Below the pieces are notes generated by a model. The model saw only the letters and a list, made by a program, of their open reading frames with translations. It ran no database searches and was not told the DNA's origin. The translations under genes were made by a program, and so were the position numbers. This document shows, piece by piece, positions 53,717 to 63,154 of a stretch of 64,000 bases of DNA. The stretch spans positions 124,001-188,000 of the forward strand of contig NZ_JBJJBQ010000005.1 of the NCBI RefSeq assembly GCF_045446075.1, in the 5' to 3' direction. Numbering within the stretch: position 1 is the stretch's first letter; each line of letters begins with the position of its first letter. This DNA comes from Flavisericum labens (GTDB lineage Bacteria > Bacteroidota > Bacteroidia > Flavobacteriales > Flavobacteriaceae).

Positions 53717-54346
53717 GTGAATATCACGCTTATCTTTTTTTTAGGGGTTGTTTTTGCACTCGTTGGTGTTGTTCCACCTGGACTGCTAAATATGACTGCA
53801 GCAAAAATTAGCCTAAAAGAAGGCCATGTGCGGGGTATTATGTTTTCTATTGGTGTGTGTGTAGTGGTTTTTGGGCAAACCTATTTAGCCTCTATTTTTG
53901 CGCGCTATTTAAGTAAGCATCCCGAAGTAATTAGCGTTTTAAGAGGTGTGGCGTTGGTTATCTTTATTTTGATAACCATTTACTTTTTATTTATTGCCAA
54001 GTCTGCACCAAAACAGCAAATTGAGCCTAAAATGAAAAGTAAGCACAGCCGTTTTTTTCAAGGTATGTTGCTTTCAGGAATCAACGTTTTTCCTATCCCC
54101 TATCAAGCATATATTACAATCACTCTGGCATCGATAGGGTGGATGTCTTTCGAACAGATAAATATTATATCTTATGTGGCCGGAGCAGGTACCGGAACGT
54201 TTGTTACATTGTATATGTATATTTTCTTTTTCGATAGAATAAAAGACAAATCTTTTACGAGCCAAAAAAATATGAATTTGATTATTGGAGGAATTACAGG
54301 TATTATATCTATCGTTACTCTAATAAATATTATTCAGGATTTTTAA
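53717..54346 (+). CDS. LysE family transporter
   Basis: A 209-residue membrane protein with six hydrophobic helices. VGVVPPGLLNMTAAKISLKEG near residue 20 is the LysE/RhtB signature, and a second conserved part has GINVFPIPYQAYI. The start is GTG at 53717, two bases after trmB. It probably exports amino acids or related metabolites; the substrate is unknown. Co-transcription with trmB and the alkyltransferase-like gene is likely. Confidence 0.88.
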   Translation: MNITLIFFLGVVFALVGVVPPGLLNMTAAKISLKEGHVRGIMFSIGVCVVVFGQTYLASIFARYLSKHPEVISVLRGVALVIFILITIYFLFIAKSAPKQQIEPKMKSKHSRFFQGMLLSGINVFPIPYQAYITITLASIGWMSFEQINIISYVAGAGTGTFVTLYMYIFFFDRIKDKSFTSQKNMNLIIGGITGIISIVTLINIIQDF

Positions 54347-54348
54347 TT

Positions 54349-54678
54349 ATGAAACCTGAAACCTTAAATTTTTTTGATAAAGTTTACGAGGTAGCCGAAC
54401 AAATCCCCTTTGGACGGGTGACAAGTTACGGAGCTATTGCCAATTACTTGGGTGCTGCCAAAAGTGCCCGTATGGTGGGTTATGCCATGAATAGTTCTAA
54501 AGGGAAAGACGTTCCGGCTCATAGAGTAGTAAACAGAAATGGCTTGCTCACAGGCAAACAACATTTTGATGGTACCAACTTAATGCAACAACTCTTGGAA
54601 GGTGAAGGTGTTGAGGTGTTGGATAACCAAATCCAGAATTTTAAGACAGTGTTTTGGGATCCATCAAATGAATTATGA
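54349..54678 (+). CDS. alkyltransferase-like protein (MGMT family, no active cysteine)
   Basis: A 109-residue MGMT-type DNA-binding domain protein. The active-site motif PCHR of O6-methylguanine methyltransferases reads PAHR (A57-H58-R59), so it cannot take up a methyl group. It keeps the arginine-finger region SARMVGYAMN near 39 and the GRVTSYGAIANYLG helix-turn-helix. This is the hallmark of alkyltransferase-like proteins, which bind alkylated bases and recruit nucleotide excision repair. It starts two bases after the LysE-type gene. Confidence 0.92.
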   Translation: MKPETLNFFDKVYEVAEQIPFGRVTSYGAIANYLGAAKSARMVGYAMNSSKGKDVPAHRVVNRNGLLTGKQHFDGTNLMQQLLEGEGVEVLDNQIQNFKTVFWDPSNEL

Positions 54679-54686
54679 TTTATATT

Positions 54687-55523
54687 TTAGAGGTATATTC
54701 CAACGCCAAGTGTAATCATTGAAAACCCTTGACTTCCAATCTTAAGGCGTTCGTAGCCCCCAGTAAATTTGTATTGGTTGTGGTGGTAATTGAGTAATCC
54801 ATTAAATTTGTTGACGGTTTCACTATTTATTAGTGTTTGGTTGAATTTAATTTCAGCACTTAAAGGCTTCGCAAAAAACCACTCTGCACCTAAGCCATAA
54901 GTAAACCCAAATTCGTTTACGGTGCCATCAATATATGAAGCGCCCAAGCCCCACCAAGCATCAAACTTTTCAGTACGTACACGGTGATATTTAGCAATCA
55001 TGGAGTAAATAGCTAAATTGTCAGTCCCAAAATTAGGGTTGTTTTCCCATAGTTGAAGGTAGTCAGCCTCAAGGCTAACTCTCTTTAAAAATCGCATTTC
55101 TAAATTTAGGTGCGTGCCTTTTAGCCTATTGTTTTCTGAGATGTATCTGCCGGACAAATCCGTTCTAAAAATACTGATGTCTTCACTCCAGGTATAATCA
55201 TAATTACCTTTGTTGGAGTTGTAATAAGGGTATTTTGTAATAAACGCGTGACTTGCTTTGCCTTCTAACTCAAAAGGGCTTTCTATGGCAAGGGCATAAG
55301 CTGTATAGGTGAAAACCTGAATAAAAAAACCGCCAATAATTTCAGTTAAAAAACCAATATCGTCATCGGTGTTAATTTCGCTATTACTGTATTCCGATTT
55401 AGGGTTTTCAGAATCACTTTCTCCATTCTTTACGCTTTCTTCGGCCTTTCCAATTTTACTTTGCGAAAAACTTGATGTGCCAAACAAACATGCAACAATA
55501 AAATAGGTGATAATTTGTTTCAT
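54687..55523 (-). CDS. exported beta-rich protein, probable outer-membrane barrel
   Basis: A 278-residue protein with a signal peptide (cleavage near SSFS, residue 20), an acidic Ser/Glu-rich linker (about 25-50), a hydrophobic segment near 57-80 and a run of alternating beta-strands with aromatic residues (YDYTWSEDISIF and similar) ending in LGVGIYL, typical of barrel proteins. I do not recognise a named family. It is convergent to the alkyltransferase-like gene with 8 bases between, and divergent to the Mrp gene. Confidence 0.65.
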   Translation of the reverse strand: MKQIITYFIVACLFGTSSFSQSKIGKAEESVKNGESDSENPKSEYSNSEINTDDDIGFLTEIIGGFFIQVFTYTAYALAIESPFELEGKASHAFITKYPYYNSNKGNYDYTWSEDISIFRTDLSGRYISENNRLKGTHLNLEMRFLKRVSLEADYLQLWENNPNFGTDNLAIYSMIAKYHRVRTEKFDAWWGLGASYIDGTVNEFGFTYGLGAEWFFAKPLSAEIKFNQTLINSETVNKFNGLLNYHHNQYKFTGGYERLKIGSQGFSMITLGVGIYL

Positions 55524-55685
55524 GACACATATTTAAGAGTATGTGTTTAACCACATAAATTATGCCGTTTTTGCATTTTCGGGCCCATTGTTTTAAAAAA
55601 GCACTAATTCATATATATAACTAAACCCAATGTAGATATAGTTAAAACTTCTAATGCCAAGCTTCTGTCTTATAGCTTTATTGCA

Positions 55686-55693
55686 TATATTTG
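55686..55693 (+). promoter_or_regulatory. -7 element of the Mrp gene
   Basis: TATATTTG, an exact TAnnTTTG match, 27 bases before the ATG. No clear -33 element. Confidence 0.4.
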
Positions 55694-55720
55694 CATTTAG
55701 ATTGATTCTTAATAAAAACA

Positions 55721-56857
55721 ATGAAACTTAATAAAAAAGATATATTAAAAGCGCTTGAGAGCATAACAGTTCCTGGCGAAGGACAAAATATGGTGGAAAG
55801 CGGTGCAGTGACAAATGTGGTGACTTTTGGCGATGAGGTTATTGTAGATATCACCATAAAAAATCCAAGTTTACAGGCTAAAAAACGTACCGAGGTTGAT
55901 ATTTTAAAGACCATCCACGAGCAGGTTTACGAAAAGGCAAAAATAAAGGTGAACTTAAAAGTTGATGCTCCCGAAAAACCAAAAGCTAACGTAATAAAAG
56001 GAAAGCCTATACCCGGAATACAAAATATTGTTGCAGTAGCGTCGGGTAAAGGTGGTGTTGGTAAATCTACCGTAACTGCAAATTTGGCGGTTTCACTTTC
56101 AAAAATGGGTTTTAAAGTTGGGGTGTTAGATGCCGATATTTACGGCCCTTCTATTCCTATTATGTTCGATGTGGAAGCCGAAAAGCCTTTAGCCGTAAAT
56201 GTTGAAGGAAAATCGAAAATGAAACCCATTGAGAATTATGGTGTCAAAGTACTGTCTATCGGGTTCTTTACTCAGCCCAACCAAGCGGTAGTATGGCGTG
56301 GGCCTATGGCAGCAAAAGCGTTAAATCAAATGATTTTCGATGCCCATTGGGGCGAATTGGATTTCTTGCTGATTGATTTACCTCCAGGTACTGGCGATAT
56401 TCATTTAAGCATTATGCAATCCTTGCCAATAACTGGAGCGGTTGTGGTAAGTACCCCGCAAAATGTTGCTTTGGCAGATGCTAAAAAAGGAGTGGCGATG
56501 TTTCAACAAGAAAGCATAAATGTGCCTGTTTTAGGAATTATTGAAAATATGGCGTACTTTACTCCTGAAGAATTACCATATAACAAGTATTATATCTTTG
56601 GTAAGGAAGGAGCCAAAAACCTGTCGGAAGATTTGAATGTGCCATTTTTAGGAGAAATTCCGTTGGTACAAAGTATTCGAGAGGCAGGCGATGTGGGACG
56701 TCCAGCAGCTTTACAAACAGCGACGCCATTAGAGCGGTCTTTCGAAAAACTAACCCAAAATGTAGTTGAGGAAGTTGTGAGGCGTAATGATGATTTACCA
56801 CCAACCGAAGCGATAAAAATAACGACTATGGCCGGGTGTTCGGCTGTAAAGAAATAA
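55721..56857 (+). CDS. apbC: Mrp/NBP35 family iron-sulfur carrier ATPase
   Basis: A 378-residue P-loop protein. An N-terminal DUF59/MIP18-like domain (about 1-95) is followed by the Mrp ATPase (P-loop GKGGVGKST at 109-117, DADIYGPSIP near 138 and IDLPPGTGDIHL near 223). Such proteins carry and transfer Fe-S clusters to apoproteins. It begins a same-strand group with a NfuA-like protein (51-base gap) and a ferredoxin, all Fe-S functions. The usual C-terminal CxxC pair is not clear here. Confidence 0.92.
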   Translation: MKLNKKDILKALESITVPGEGQNMVESGAVTNVVTFGDEVIVDITIKNPSLQAKKRTEVDILKTIHEQVYEKAKIKVNLKVDAPEKPKANVIKGKPIPGIQNIVAVASGKGGVGKSTVTANLAVSLSKMGFKVGVLDADIYGPSIPIMFDVEAEKPLAVNVEGKSKMKPIENYGVKVLSIGFFTQPNQAVVWRGPMAAKALNQMIFDAHWGELDFLLIDLPPGTGDIHLSIMQSLPITGAVVVSTPQNVALADAKKGVAMFQQESINVPVLGIIENMAYFTPEELPYNKYYIFGKEGAKNLSEDLNVPFLGEIPLVQSIREAGDVGRPAALQTATPLERSFEKLTQNVVEEVVRRNDDLPPTEAIKITTMAGCSAVKK

Positions 56858-56908
56858 ATGTATTTTAACCTTTAGTAATTAAGGTGAAATAATTACAACT
56901 AAACAAGT

Positions 56909-57157
56909 ATGACTTCAAAAGAATTAAGAGAAAAAGTAGAAATAGCCCTAGACGAGATACGGCCGTTTCTTCAAAGTGACGGTGGCGATATTTCATTATT
57001 GGGCATTGAAGACGATAAGTTGGTAAAAGTCCAGTTAACGGGAGCTTGCGTAGGATGCAGTGTTAACCAAATGACGTTGAAATCTGGCGTTGAAATGACT
57101 ATTAAAAAGCATGCGCCACAAATTGAGCAGGTGGTCAATATCGAAAATTTAGTCTAA
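56909..57157 (+). CDS. NifU-like scaffold protein (Nfu type)
   Basis: An 82-residue NifU C-terminal domain protein. The cluster-binding CxxC is C47-V-G-C50 (GACVGCSVNQ), and the preceding LQSDGGDISLLGI segment is diagnostic. It is a carrier or scaffold for [4Fe-4S] cluster delivery. It follows the Mrp gene closely and precedes the ferredoxin by 204 bases, forming a small Fe-S group. Confidence 0.95.
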   Translation: MTSKELREKVEIALDEIRPFLQSDGGDISLLGIEDDKLVKVQLTGACVGCSVNQMTLKSGVEMTIKKHAPQIEQVVNIENLV

Positions 57158-57307
57158 AACGCACTTTTAAACTGTTAACTTTTCAATCAGAATATCTTTC
57201 CAATATAAATAGGCATTTGAAAATAAAGGAATTTTATCGATTCTTTATTTTTTTAGACCTTCTTTTAAATTGGGTCATAAATTCTCTTAAAATAAATACA
57301 CTTACCT

Positions 57308-57315
57308 TAAATTTG
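57308..57315 (+). promoter_or_regulatory. -7 element of the ferredoxin gene
   Basis: TAAATTTG, an exact TAnnTTTG match, 46 bases before the ATG. It suggests the ferredoxin has its own promoter despite the upstream Fe-S genes. No -33 element at proper spacing. Confidence 0.4.
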
Positions 57316-57361
57316 TGGCACGAATTATGACGTGCTTTAATTAAAATTCAAAACGCAAGCA

Positions 57362-57691
57362 ATGAGCGACATTAATATAAAAATCACCGATAGAGACGGG
57401 GTTACCCACGAGATTGTAGCTCCAACAGATATGGCCATGAACCTAATGGAAGTGGTGCGTTCTTACGAACTTGCTCCTGAAGGAACCATTGGGATTTGTG
57501 GAGGTATGGCTATGTGTGCTTCGTGCCAGTGTTATGTATTGAGCAATCATGATTTGCCTGAAATGAGCGATGATGAAGATGCTATGTTAGCCGAGGCTTT
57601 TGATGTACAAGATAATAGCCGATTAGGATGTCAAATTCAGATGACTTCTGAAATGGAAGGTCTAGAGGTGGAACTTGCCCCAGAGAGTTAA
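57362..57691 (+). CDS. adrenodoxin-type [2Fe-2S] ferredoxin
   Basis: A 109-residue ferredoxin. The cluster cysteines are C46, C52, C55 and C90 in the pattern GICGGMAMCASC ... LGCQI (C57 is an extra cysteine). The C-terminal acidic residues fit the adrenodoxin/Isc ferredoxin class. It transfers electrons, probably for Fe-S assembly or a cytochrome partner. It ends five bases from the convergent metallophosphoesterase gene. Confidence 0.93.
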   Translation: MSDINIKITDRDGVTHEIVAPTDMAMNLMEVVRSYELAPEGTIGICGGMAMCASCQCYVLSNHDLPEMSDDEDAMLAEAFDVQDNSRLGCQIQMTSEMEGLEVELAPES

Positions 57692-57696
57692 AAAAG

Positions 57697-58596
57697 TTAA
57701 GTGGTTTTATAATCCGTCAATTTTCTCGGGCCTTCAAGTAAAACACGAACGATTTGTAGTGTTCCGTCATCTTTAGTGGCAATTTGCCATTTAATCAACG
57801 AAATTTCACCGTTTTCAATTTCAATACCTGTGATGCTTCTGGGGTGCACACAACTACCATCATTAAAAAAAGCGATGTCTCCAGGTTCGGGAAATCGTGG
57901 ACGGTGTGTATGCCCGACAACAGTGAGTAAATTGTTGTTTTCGGTAATCCATCTTTTGGTTCGGCGTTCTACTTTAATAAGTTCCTTGTAGTTTTTTGCA
58001 GGACTTGTAGGGTCAGCAATACCCATTACATTTAGAGGTTTCCAGAGGATACGAACCATAAAACGGCTCCATTTCCAAAAAAGGTAGTTCCACCAATCGG
58101 CTTGATGCCCGTGCGTTAAAAACAGTTTCTGTCCTGTTCTGCAATGTTTTAAAATAATACCTTCATGGTATGTAATATCTCCAAATAATTCTACTTCTTC
58201 CCCAACTTTTGGGTCAAAATAGGTAGACAAATGCTTTTTAACATAATTGGGGTCGCGATATACCATATCGTGGTTGCCCCATATGATGTGCAAACGGCTG
58301 TCCTTGTGGAACAACTTCATTAACATATACACATTTTTATGGGCGCTGAGAATAGATTCAAACGACAAATTTTCCCAAAGCTCATCGCCATCACCAAGTT
58401 CACAGTACTGGAAACCTTCTGCATAATAATGTTTTAAAGCATGAAAATAGATGTTTCGGTTGTTCGCAAAATCGTCGGCAAAACTATTGTCTCCACGGTG
58501 ACAGTCACTAAATAAAATGAATTTACTATCGTCGTCAAAATCAACAACTTTAGCATTTTTATAAGCACTATCTAATCTTTTCTTGGATGAAAACAT
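57697..58596 (-). CDS. metallophosphoesterase (calcineurin-like)
   Basis: A 299-residue phosphoesterase. Metal-binding motifs are visible in order: FSDCHRGD near residue 28, GDGDELW near 68, GNHD near 106, HGHQADWW near 162 and GHTHRPRF near 228. The SDCHRG start resembles LpxH-type UDP-2,3-diacylglucosamine hydrolases, but the sequence is longer and I cannot assign the substrate. It is cytoplasmic by lack of a signal peptide. It stands 54 bases from the SGNH gene, with both genes on the same strand. Confidence 0.88.
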   Translation of the reverse strand: MFSSKKRLDSAYKNAKVVDFDDDSKFILFSDCHRGDNSFADDFANNRNIYFHALKHYYAEGFQYCELGDGDELWENLSFESILSAHKNVYMLMKLFHKDSRLHIIWGNHDMVYRDPNYVKKHLSTYFDPKVGEEVELFGDITYHEGIILKHCRTGQKLFLTHGHQADWWNYLFWKWSRFMVRILWKPLNVMGIADPTSPAKNYKELIKVERRTKRWITENNNLLTVVGHTHRPRFPEPGDIAFFNDGSCVHPRSITGIEIENGEISLIKWQIATKDDGTLQIVRVLLEGPRKLTDYKTT

Positions 58597-58650
58597 AAAG
58601 TAAATGTAAACAAAAAAAGGAGCGGTGGAAAAGAAAAATAATAGTTACAA

Positions 58651-59403
58651 TTAATCCTTAAGTTTTTCTATGGCTAAAGGAAGTATCCGTTGTACAAATT
58701 GACTATACGCCAATTCCGAAGGATGCAAGCCGTCAGACGCGACCAAAGCGGTATTATCTAATCCCATTCTAGTTATATCTGTGATGTTTACAAAGCTTAT
58801 ATTATTGGTCTCACAATAGTTTTTAGCAAAGCTGTTGTATTTATCAATATCATTGGAAATATCTTGATTGCCGCGCCCAAAAGGCGTGAATGCATAATCG
58901 GGTATCGATACGACAATCAAATTCTTTTTGTCTCCTTTGGCATATAAAATGGCCTTGCTAACGAGACTTGGAAACTCCATTTGGTATATTGAAAATGGTT
59001 TGTTCTGGTATTGGTTGTTTACGCCAATAAGAAGCGTGACTAGATTGTAATCATTGGATGGTATTTCGATGTTTAAAGCCTGAATTAAATCGGAGGTGGT
59101 CCAACCGGTCGTGGCAATAACTTTCAATTCAAAAGTGTCATCCGAATTAAATTTTGGAATCAGACTATCTTTTAATTGTTCTGGAAATTTACACGAGTCG
59201 CATACACTTTGGCCAATTGTATAACTGTCGCCTAAGGCTAGAAATTTGTAAGTTGTAATAGTGTTATTATCTTCTTGTTTTTCAGGAGTTTTATAGGTGT
59301 CAGGGCTGGGTGTTTGATTATTGTCAATATCATTAATTTCTTGGCTTGGGCTACAGCCAAAGCACAAAACCGTCATTAGAAGGACATATAGTTTCTTTTT
59401 CAT
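58651..59403 (-). CDS. SGNH/GDSL hydrolase lipoprotein
   Basis: A 250-residue lipoprotein with lipobox C17 (VLCFGCSPS), an Asn/Thr/Pro-rich linker and an SGNH hydrolase domain. The block I nucleophile is S60 (LALGDSYTIG), block III reads GVNNQY and block V has D224-H227 (SDGLHPSE), so the catalytic set looks intact. It could be an esterase or lipase acting on carbohydrate esters or lipids at the envelope; the substrate is unknown. Confidence 0.9.
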   Translation of the reverse strand: MKKKLYVLLMTVLCFGCSPSQEINDIDNNQTPSPDTYKTPEKQEDNNTITTYKFLALGDSYTIGQSVCDSCKFPEQLKDSLIPKFNSDDTFELKVIATTGWTTSDLIQALNIEIPSNDYNLVTLLIGVNNQYQNKPFSIYQMEFPSLVSKAILYAKGDKKNLIVVSIPDYAFTPFGRGNQDISNDIDKYNSFAKNYCETNNISFVNITDITRMGLDNTALVASDGLHPSELAYSQFVQRILPLAIEKLKD

Positions 59404-59487
59404 TTTAATGTTTTTCCTTAAAAATACGAATTAATTCAGATATTTATTTTAACGCTAAACGCATCTGTTTGAATTGTTTTATAAATA

Positions 59488-59532
59488 AAGCCTGTTGAGT
59501 ACATATTTTAACAAATATGCTTCAACAGGCTT
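59488..59532 (-). terminator. terminator of the PPi-PEPCK-like gene
   Basis: Outer arms AAGCCTGTTGA / TCAACAGGCTT with a nested inner hairpin (CATATTT / AAATATG). On the minus strand it is followed by a T-rich stretch. Confidence 0.7.
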
Positions 59533-59554
59533 TTAGTTAGGGATGTTTTCGAAT

Positions 59555-62500
59555 TTATTTACGACATAATGGGTCTGCTCCTATGGTGCCAACCAAGCTA
59601 CTCAAATAGTCTTCAGATTTTACTTTAATGTATAATTTTTGAACATTTTCCAAGCGTTGTTTTATGTTCATTTCATCTACCAAGACATCATTATTTGGGT
59701 CTGTAATAAATGCTTCTAAATAATCAATTTGAGAGCCGTAATATTTAATGTCTTTTTGTTGTTTTATTGCTAATCTTTCATTGTACCAGTCAGCGTTTAA
59801 AACATAGTCTCTATCAAAATATTGTCGTAATTCGGGGTCGTTAATATGTTTGCCTTCGTAGTTGCCGTAAGCCATAATGTGCAACAGTATTTTTAAAGGC
59901 GGTATAGCGGATTCAATGCTACCATCTTCAAAATAGTTTAAGGCTACTTTTTGCTGCGCTTCAACAATGTTGTTGATACCATCAACATAATCTTCAATAC
60001 CCTGAAGTTCTGGTTTTAGCATTCTTTCACTAAATACAGCTGTAGGCTCATCGAACAACCTATTTAAGCATAGCAAAGCAAAAGTTTTTGTTATTCTGTA
60101 ACCTAATCTACTTGCTAATACCTTTTTACCTTCATACTCAAAATCTTCAAGTTTTTCTAAAGAACCATTGTTGATAAGGTTTTTAGGGTCTCTATCTTCA
60201 GGAGCCATTCTTGCCCAAATCTCAGGGATTAATAAACTGACATCATGATCTATTTTGTTTTCTGCACCAACGTATCCAGCAGCTGTACTAAACCCGTTAG
60301 ATTCAGTTAAGATGTGCGCTAGTAAAGCATTGTTTAAATCGGTTGTTGGCGTTAACATATTAAACGGCGCCTTTGTTAGCGCACCTTCAGTTCCTGCTCC
60401 TGTGGTTGATGGCGATTTACCTGTTAAACTACAAATGAAATCCATAAATAATTCAGGTGCTTCTTGATAATGTATGGGGTTGTAAACGGCTAGTGGTCTA
60501 ATACCTGCTTCTTTATCAACAGGGTTGTTTCTTCTACCTGGTAAAACAGCATTTACAACATGAATCACGGGGTCGTCCAGTTTAATCTTTCTTTTTAATC
60601 GAACACCCATGTCCGATATGTAAGATGCTTCGGTTTCTTCATAAAATCTATTAGGTTCTAAATACCGCGGGTTTTTAGTTGGTAATCCATCTTCCACAAT
60701 TCTTGGGTGCGATGGTAATACGAACTGTACGTCCTCTTCATCGCTATCTATAATTTCTTTGATGAAATCTTTAACAGGTTGTGTGTACTTATCATAATTA
60801 ATAGTGTCTTCATAAATTTCAATGGCATCCTTCTTATTTAACATTTCGTAGTTAGTTAAAAATCTGCCATCCGAAATTATATCTAATTCTGCACCTTTAT
60901 CGTAACCCCTTACAATGGCCTCATCTGGTCTTTGGAACAAATGAGCCTCGCAGTTTATTAAAACTTTTACACTTTTATTAAGGTATTCTGGGTTTAAATC
61001 TTTAAACTTATTTCTAGGAAGCGTGATAGACGCCGTAATATCATCTTCAGTTTGAATTTTTTCACAAGCTGAAAAGTCTGAACGTAATTTATTCAACATC
61101 CAGTTGCCTTTTTGGTTAAACCCTATTCTTACATAACTACCAACTACCGGAGTGTGGTTGTATAGCAGCGCAGTACCTTTATCTCCATTGATTATGTCAA
61201 CGGTCATCATATCTTTCCAGTTAAGGTTGGCACCATGGGCCTGTCTAAACAATCGTTTCACAAATAACACTAATGAGCGTACGTGAACAGGGATGTTTTT
61301 TAACCATTCATTAAACTCATCTGAGTTTTCTTCTGAAGGTGTTAGCAGTTTTACAACAGAGCCTAAAGTTCTTTTTTCACTTAGGAATGATCTTGATTTT
61401 GGTCTGTTGGGGTCTTTATCTTTCCATCTGGTAGAGTAATTAAACTCAATAATTTCGTCAGCTTTCTTAAAATCCTCTTCTATATCGTGAATATTGAACA
61501 CGCTATAGGTAATGGCGTTCTGCATAGATTTAGAAATCTCTGATTTTCCACCTCCTGAAACGGTGCATGGTTTATGGCAAAATACACCTTCTGGATAGGT
61601 TTCAATAATTCGCCATAAGTTGATGGACTTGTGTTTTTCTAACCTGAGTTTATTTCCAGATGGATGCATATAGGTTTTAAAAGGCGACAATTTTAATTTT
61701 TGTTCCTTTCCTTTATATTGCCAAGTGATACTGTTTGTGTTCGTATCGAAATAAGACGATTCTGGTATGTAAACGATGTTGGGATATTGGTTGTCTATCG
61801 CATAATTTTCAGGTTTAACTTCAATTCTATCCGCTAATAATCTTTTTACATCTTCAAAAGTATGGTCGAGTCCGTAGTATTGATTGTAATCATTACAATT
61901 TACAGTATTGCCCATAACACGCCTTGCATAAGCTATAGCCCCGCCAGCATGTTCTTCTTCTAACATCCCGTATAAATTAGCTGAATAACTAATTTGGGTT
62001 TTAATTTCTTTTTTAGAGTAGCCGTAATAATTGTCGGCAATTAAGGTGACTACAACACCTCTATCGTCTCTACATGTAATTTTAAAAGCGCCGCCGTCAT
62101 TATAAAGTTCGTTTTCATCTATCCAGCACATACCATCTTTTTTCTGACGGTCTGTAGCATCATCAAAATGAGGAAGACCTACGTCTTTCTTTTTAAGTTT
62201 TAATAATTGTGGTGCCAGAATAATACACCCCGTATGCCCCGTCCAGTGCTCTGGGTCTAATGCCGCATCATTATGGGCTAAATTAGGGTTACCCGCATTA
62301 CCAAAAATGTTTTCAACGAAATCTAAATTACTTACCAAAGAGCCAGGAGCAAAGAAGCGAACTTCTAATGATTTTTCTGCAATAACACCTTTAACTTCTG
62401 GGCAAACAACTGGTCTTAAAAGCATTGAGACCATGATCTTAGCTTTATTTTCTTGATTTGATGTAAACGGAAGCGTGTTTAAATCGTCTGAAGGTTTAAA

Positions 62501-63034
62501 AGCTTCGTTTAAAAAGTGAGCTAAAACTACTTTTGGTACTTCTTTTTTATCTAATGGAACTGGTAGTGGGCCTTCAACAATATGGAAAGTTCCTTTTGTT
62601 GTTCTTTTATCATGCAAAGGGTTGTTTAAAATCCCTTGTTTTAATCTTTTAGAATTTACTAAATCACTCTCAAATGAATCGCCATCAGGGGGTAAACTAG
62701 CTTCTCTTGTTTGCCCTTTTTTGGAAAGAATTAGCGTATCATTTGGTAGTTTATATGATTTGTCTACCTGTACATCTTTTAAATAATCGTCTATAAAATC
62801 TTGGATTCTCGAGTCGGCAGGTGCAAGATGGTCTGCCAAAAGTCTAGATTTTTCTCTAAGACTCATTATGAGTGGTCGAGTTGTTTTTTCGAATTCGGGA
62901 TCGCAAAATTTTTCTTTGCTATCCGCTTTGTCTTTAAAAACGGGTTGACCAAGGGCTGCTAATTGTAAATTGATAAATTGAATAATGTCTTTTCTGGATT
63001 CTTCCATGATTATCTTATTTTTTTTATTGCTCAT
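59555..63034 (-). CDS. probable PPi-type phosphoenolpyruvate carboxykinase
   Basis: A very large 1159-residue protein that I recognise as the PPi-dependent PEPCK type (PEP + CO2 + Pi to oxaloacetate + PPi). Its length fits the roughly 1100-1200 residues of that family. The segments are: RTTKGTFHIVEGPLPVPLDKKEVPK near residue 160, EHWTGHTGC near 265, the P-loop-like SGGGKSEIS near 493-501, which may be the phosphate loop, and the TGAGTEGALTKAP segment near 880. There is no signal peptide or membrane helix. The -7 element TAAATTTG (complement of 63058-63065) precedes it. Recognition rests on memory of the family, not on a search, and the alternative is an unassigned large protein. Confidence 0.7.
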   Translation of the reverse strand: MSNKKNKIIMEESRKDIIQFINLQLAALGQPVFKDKADSKEKFCDPEFEKTTRPLIMSLREKSRLLADHLAPADSRIQDFIDDYLKDVQVDKSYKLPNDTLILSKKGQTREASLPPDGDSFESDLVNSKRLKQGILNNPLHDKRTTKGTFHIVEGPLPVPLDKKEVPKVVLAHFLNEAFKPSDDLNTLPFTSNQENKAKIMVSMLLRPVVCPEVKGVIAEKSLEVRFFAPGSLVSNLDFVENIFGNAGNPNLAHNDAALDPEHWTGHTGCIILAPQLLKLKKKDVGLPHFDDATDRQKKDGMCWIDENELYNDGGAFKITCRDDRGVVVTLIADNYYGYSKKEIKTQISYSANLYGMLEEEHAGGAIAYARRVMGNTVNCNDYNQYYGLDHTFEDVKRLLADRIEVKPENYAIDNQYPNIVYIPESSYFDTNTNSITWQYKGKEQKLKLSPFKTYMHPSGNKLRLEKHKSINLWRIIETYPEGVFCHKPCTVSGGGKSEISKSMQNAITYSVFNIHDIEEDFKKADEIIEFNYSTRWKDKDPNRPKSRSFLSEKRTLGSVVKLLTPSEENSDEFNEWLKNIPVHVRSLVLFVKRLFRQAHGANLNWKDMMTVDIINGDKGTALLYNHTPVVGSYVRIGFNQKGNWMLNKLRSDFSACEKIQTEDDITASITLPRNKFKDLNPEYLNKSVKVLINCEAHLFQRPDEAIVRGYDKGAELDIISDGRFLTNYEMLNKKDAIEIYEDTINYDKYTQPVKDFIKEIIDSDEEDVQFVLPSHPRIVEDGLPTKNPRYLEPNRFYEETEASYISDMGVRLKRKIKLDDPVIHVVNAVLPGRRNNPVDKEAGIRPLAVYNPIHYQEAPELFMDFICSLTGKSPSTTGAGTEGALTKAPFNMLTPTTDLNNALLAHILTESNGFSTAAGYVGAENKIDHDVSLLIPEIWARMAPEDRDPKNLINNGSLEKLEDFEYEGKKVLASRLGYRITKTFALLCLNRLFDEPTAVFSERMLKPELQGIEDYVDGINNIVEAQQKVALNYFEDGSIESAIPPLKILLHIMAYGNYEGKHINDPELRQYFDRDYVLNADWYNERLAIKQQKDIKYYGSQIDYLEAFITDPNNDVLVDEMNIKQRLENVQKLYIKVKSEDYLSSLVGTIGADPLCRK

Positions 63035-63057
63035 ATACCTTTTATGAAAAATTAGGA

Positions 63058-63065
63058 CAAATTTA
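63058..63065 (-). promoter_or_regulatory. -7 element of the PPi-PEPCK-like gene
   Basis: TAAATTTG on the minus strand, an exact TAnnTTTG match, 23 bases before the ATG at 63034. No clear -33 element. Confidence 0.4.
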
Positions 63066-63154
63066 ATTACATCACATTATATAAAAACTGTCAATTGTCA
63101 TATTGCAGTATATTTTTAAAGAAAACTTTGCGTGTGATGATAAAATAAACAGGT

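Noticed and set aside
63061..63120. A TTGACA/TATAAT-like pair upstream of the PPi-PEPCK gene
   Set aside because: The spacing is only 7 bases and Bacteroidota do not use this consensus. The TAnnTTTG element at 63058-63065 is the better candidate.
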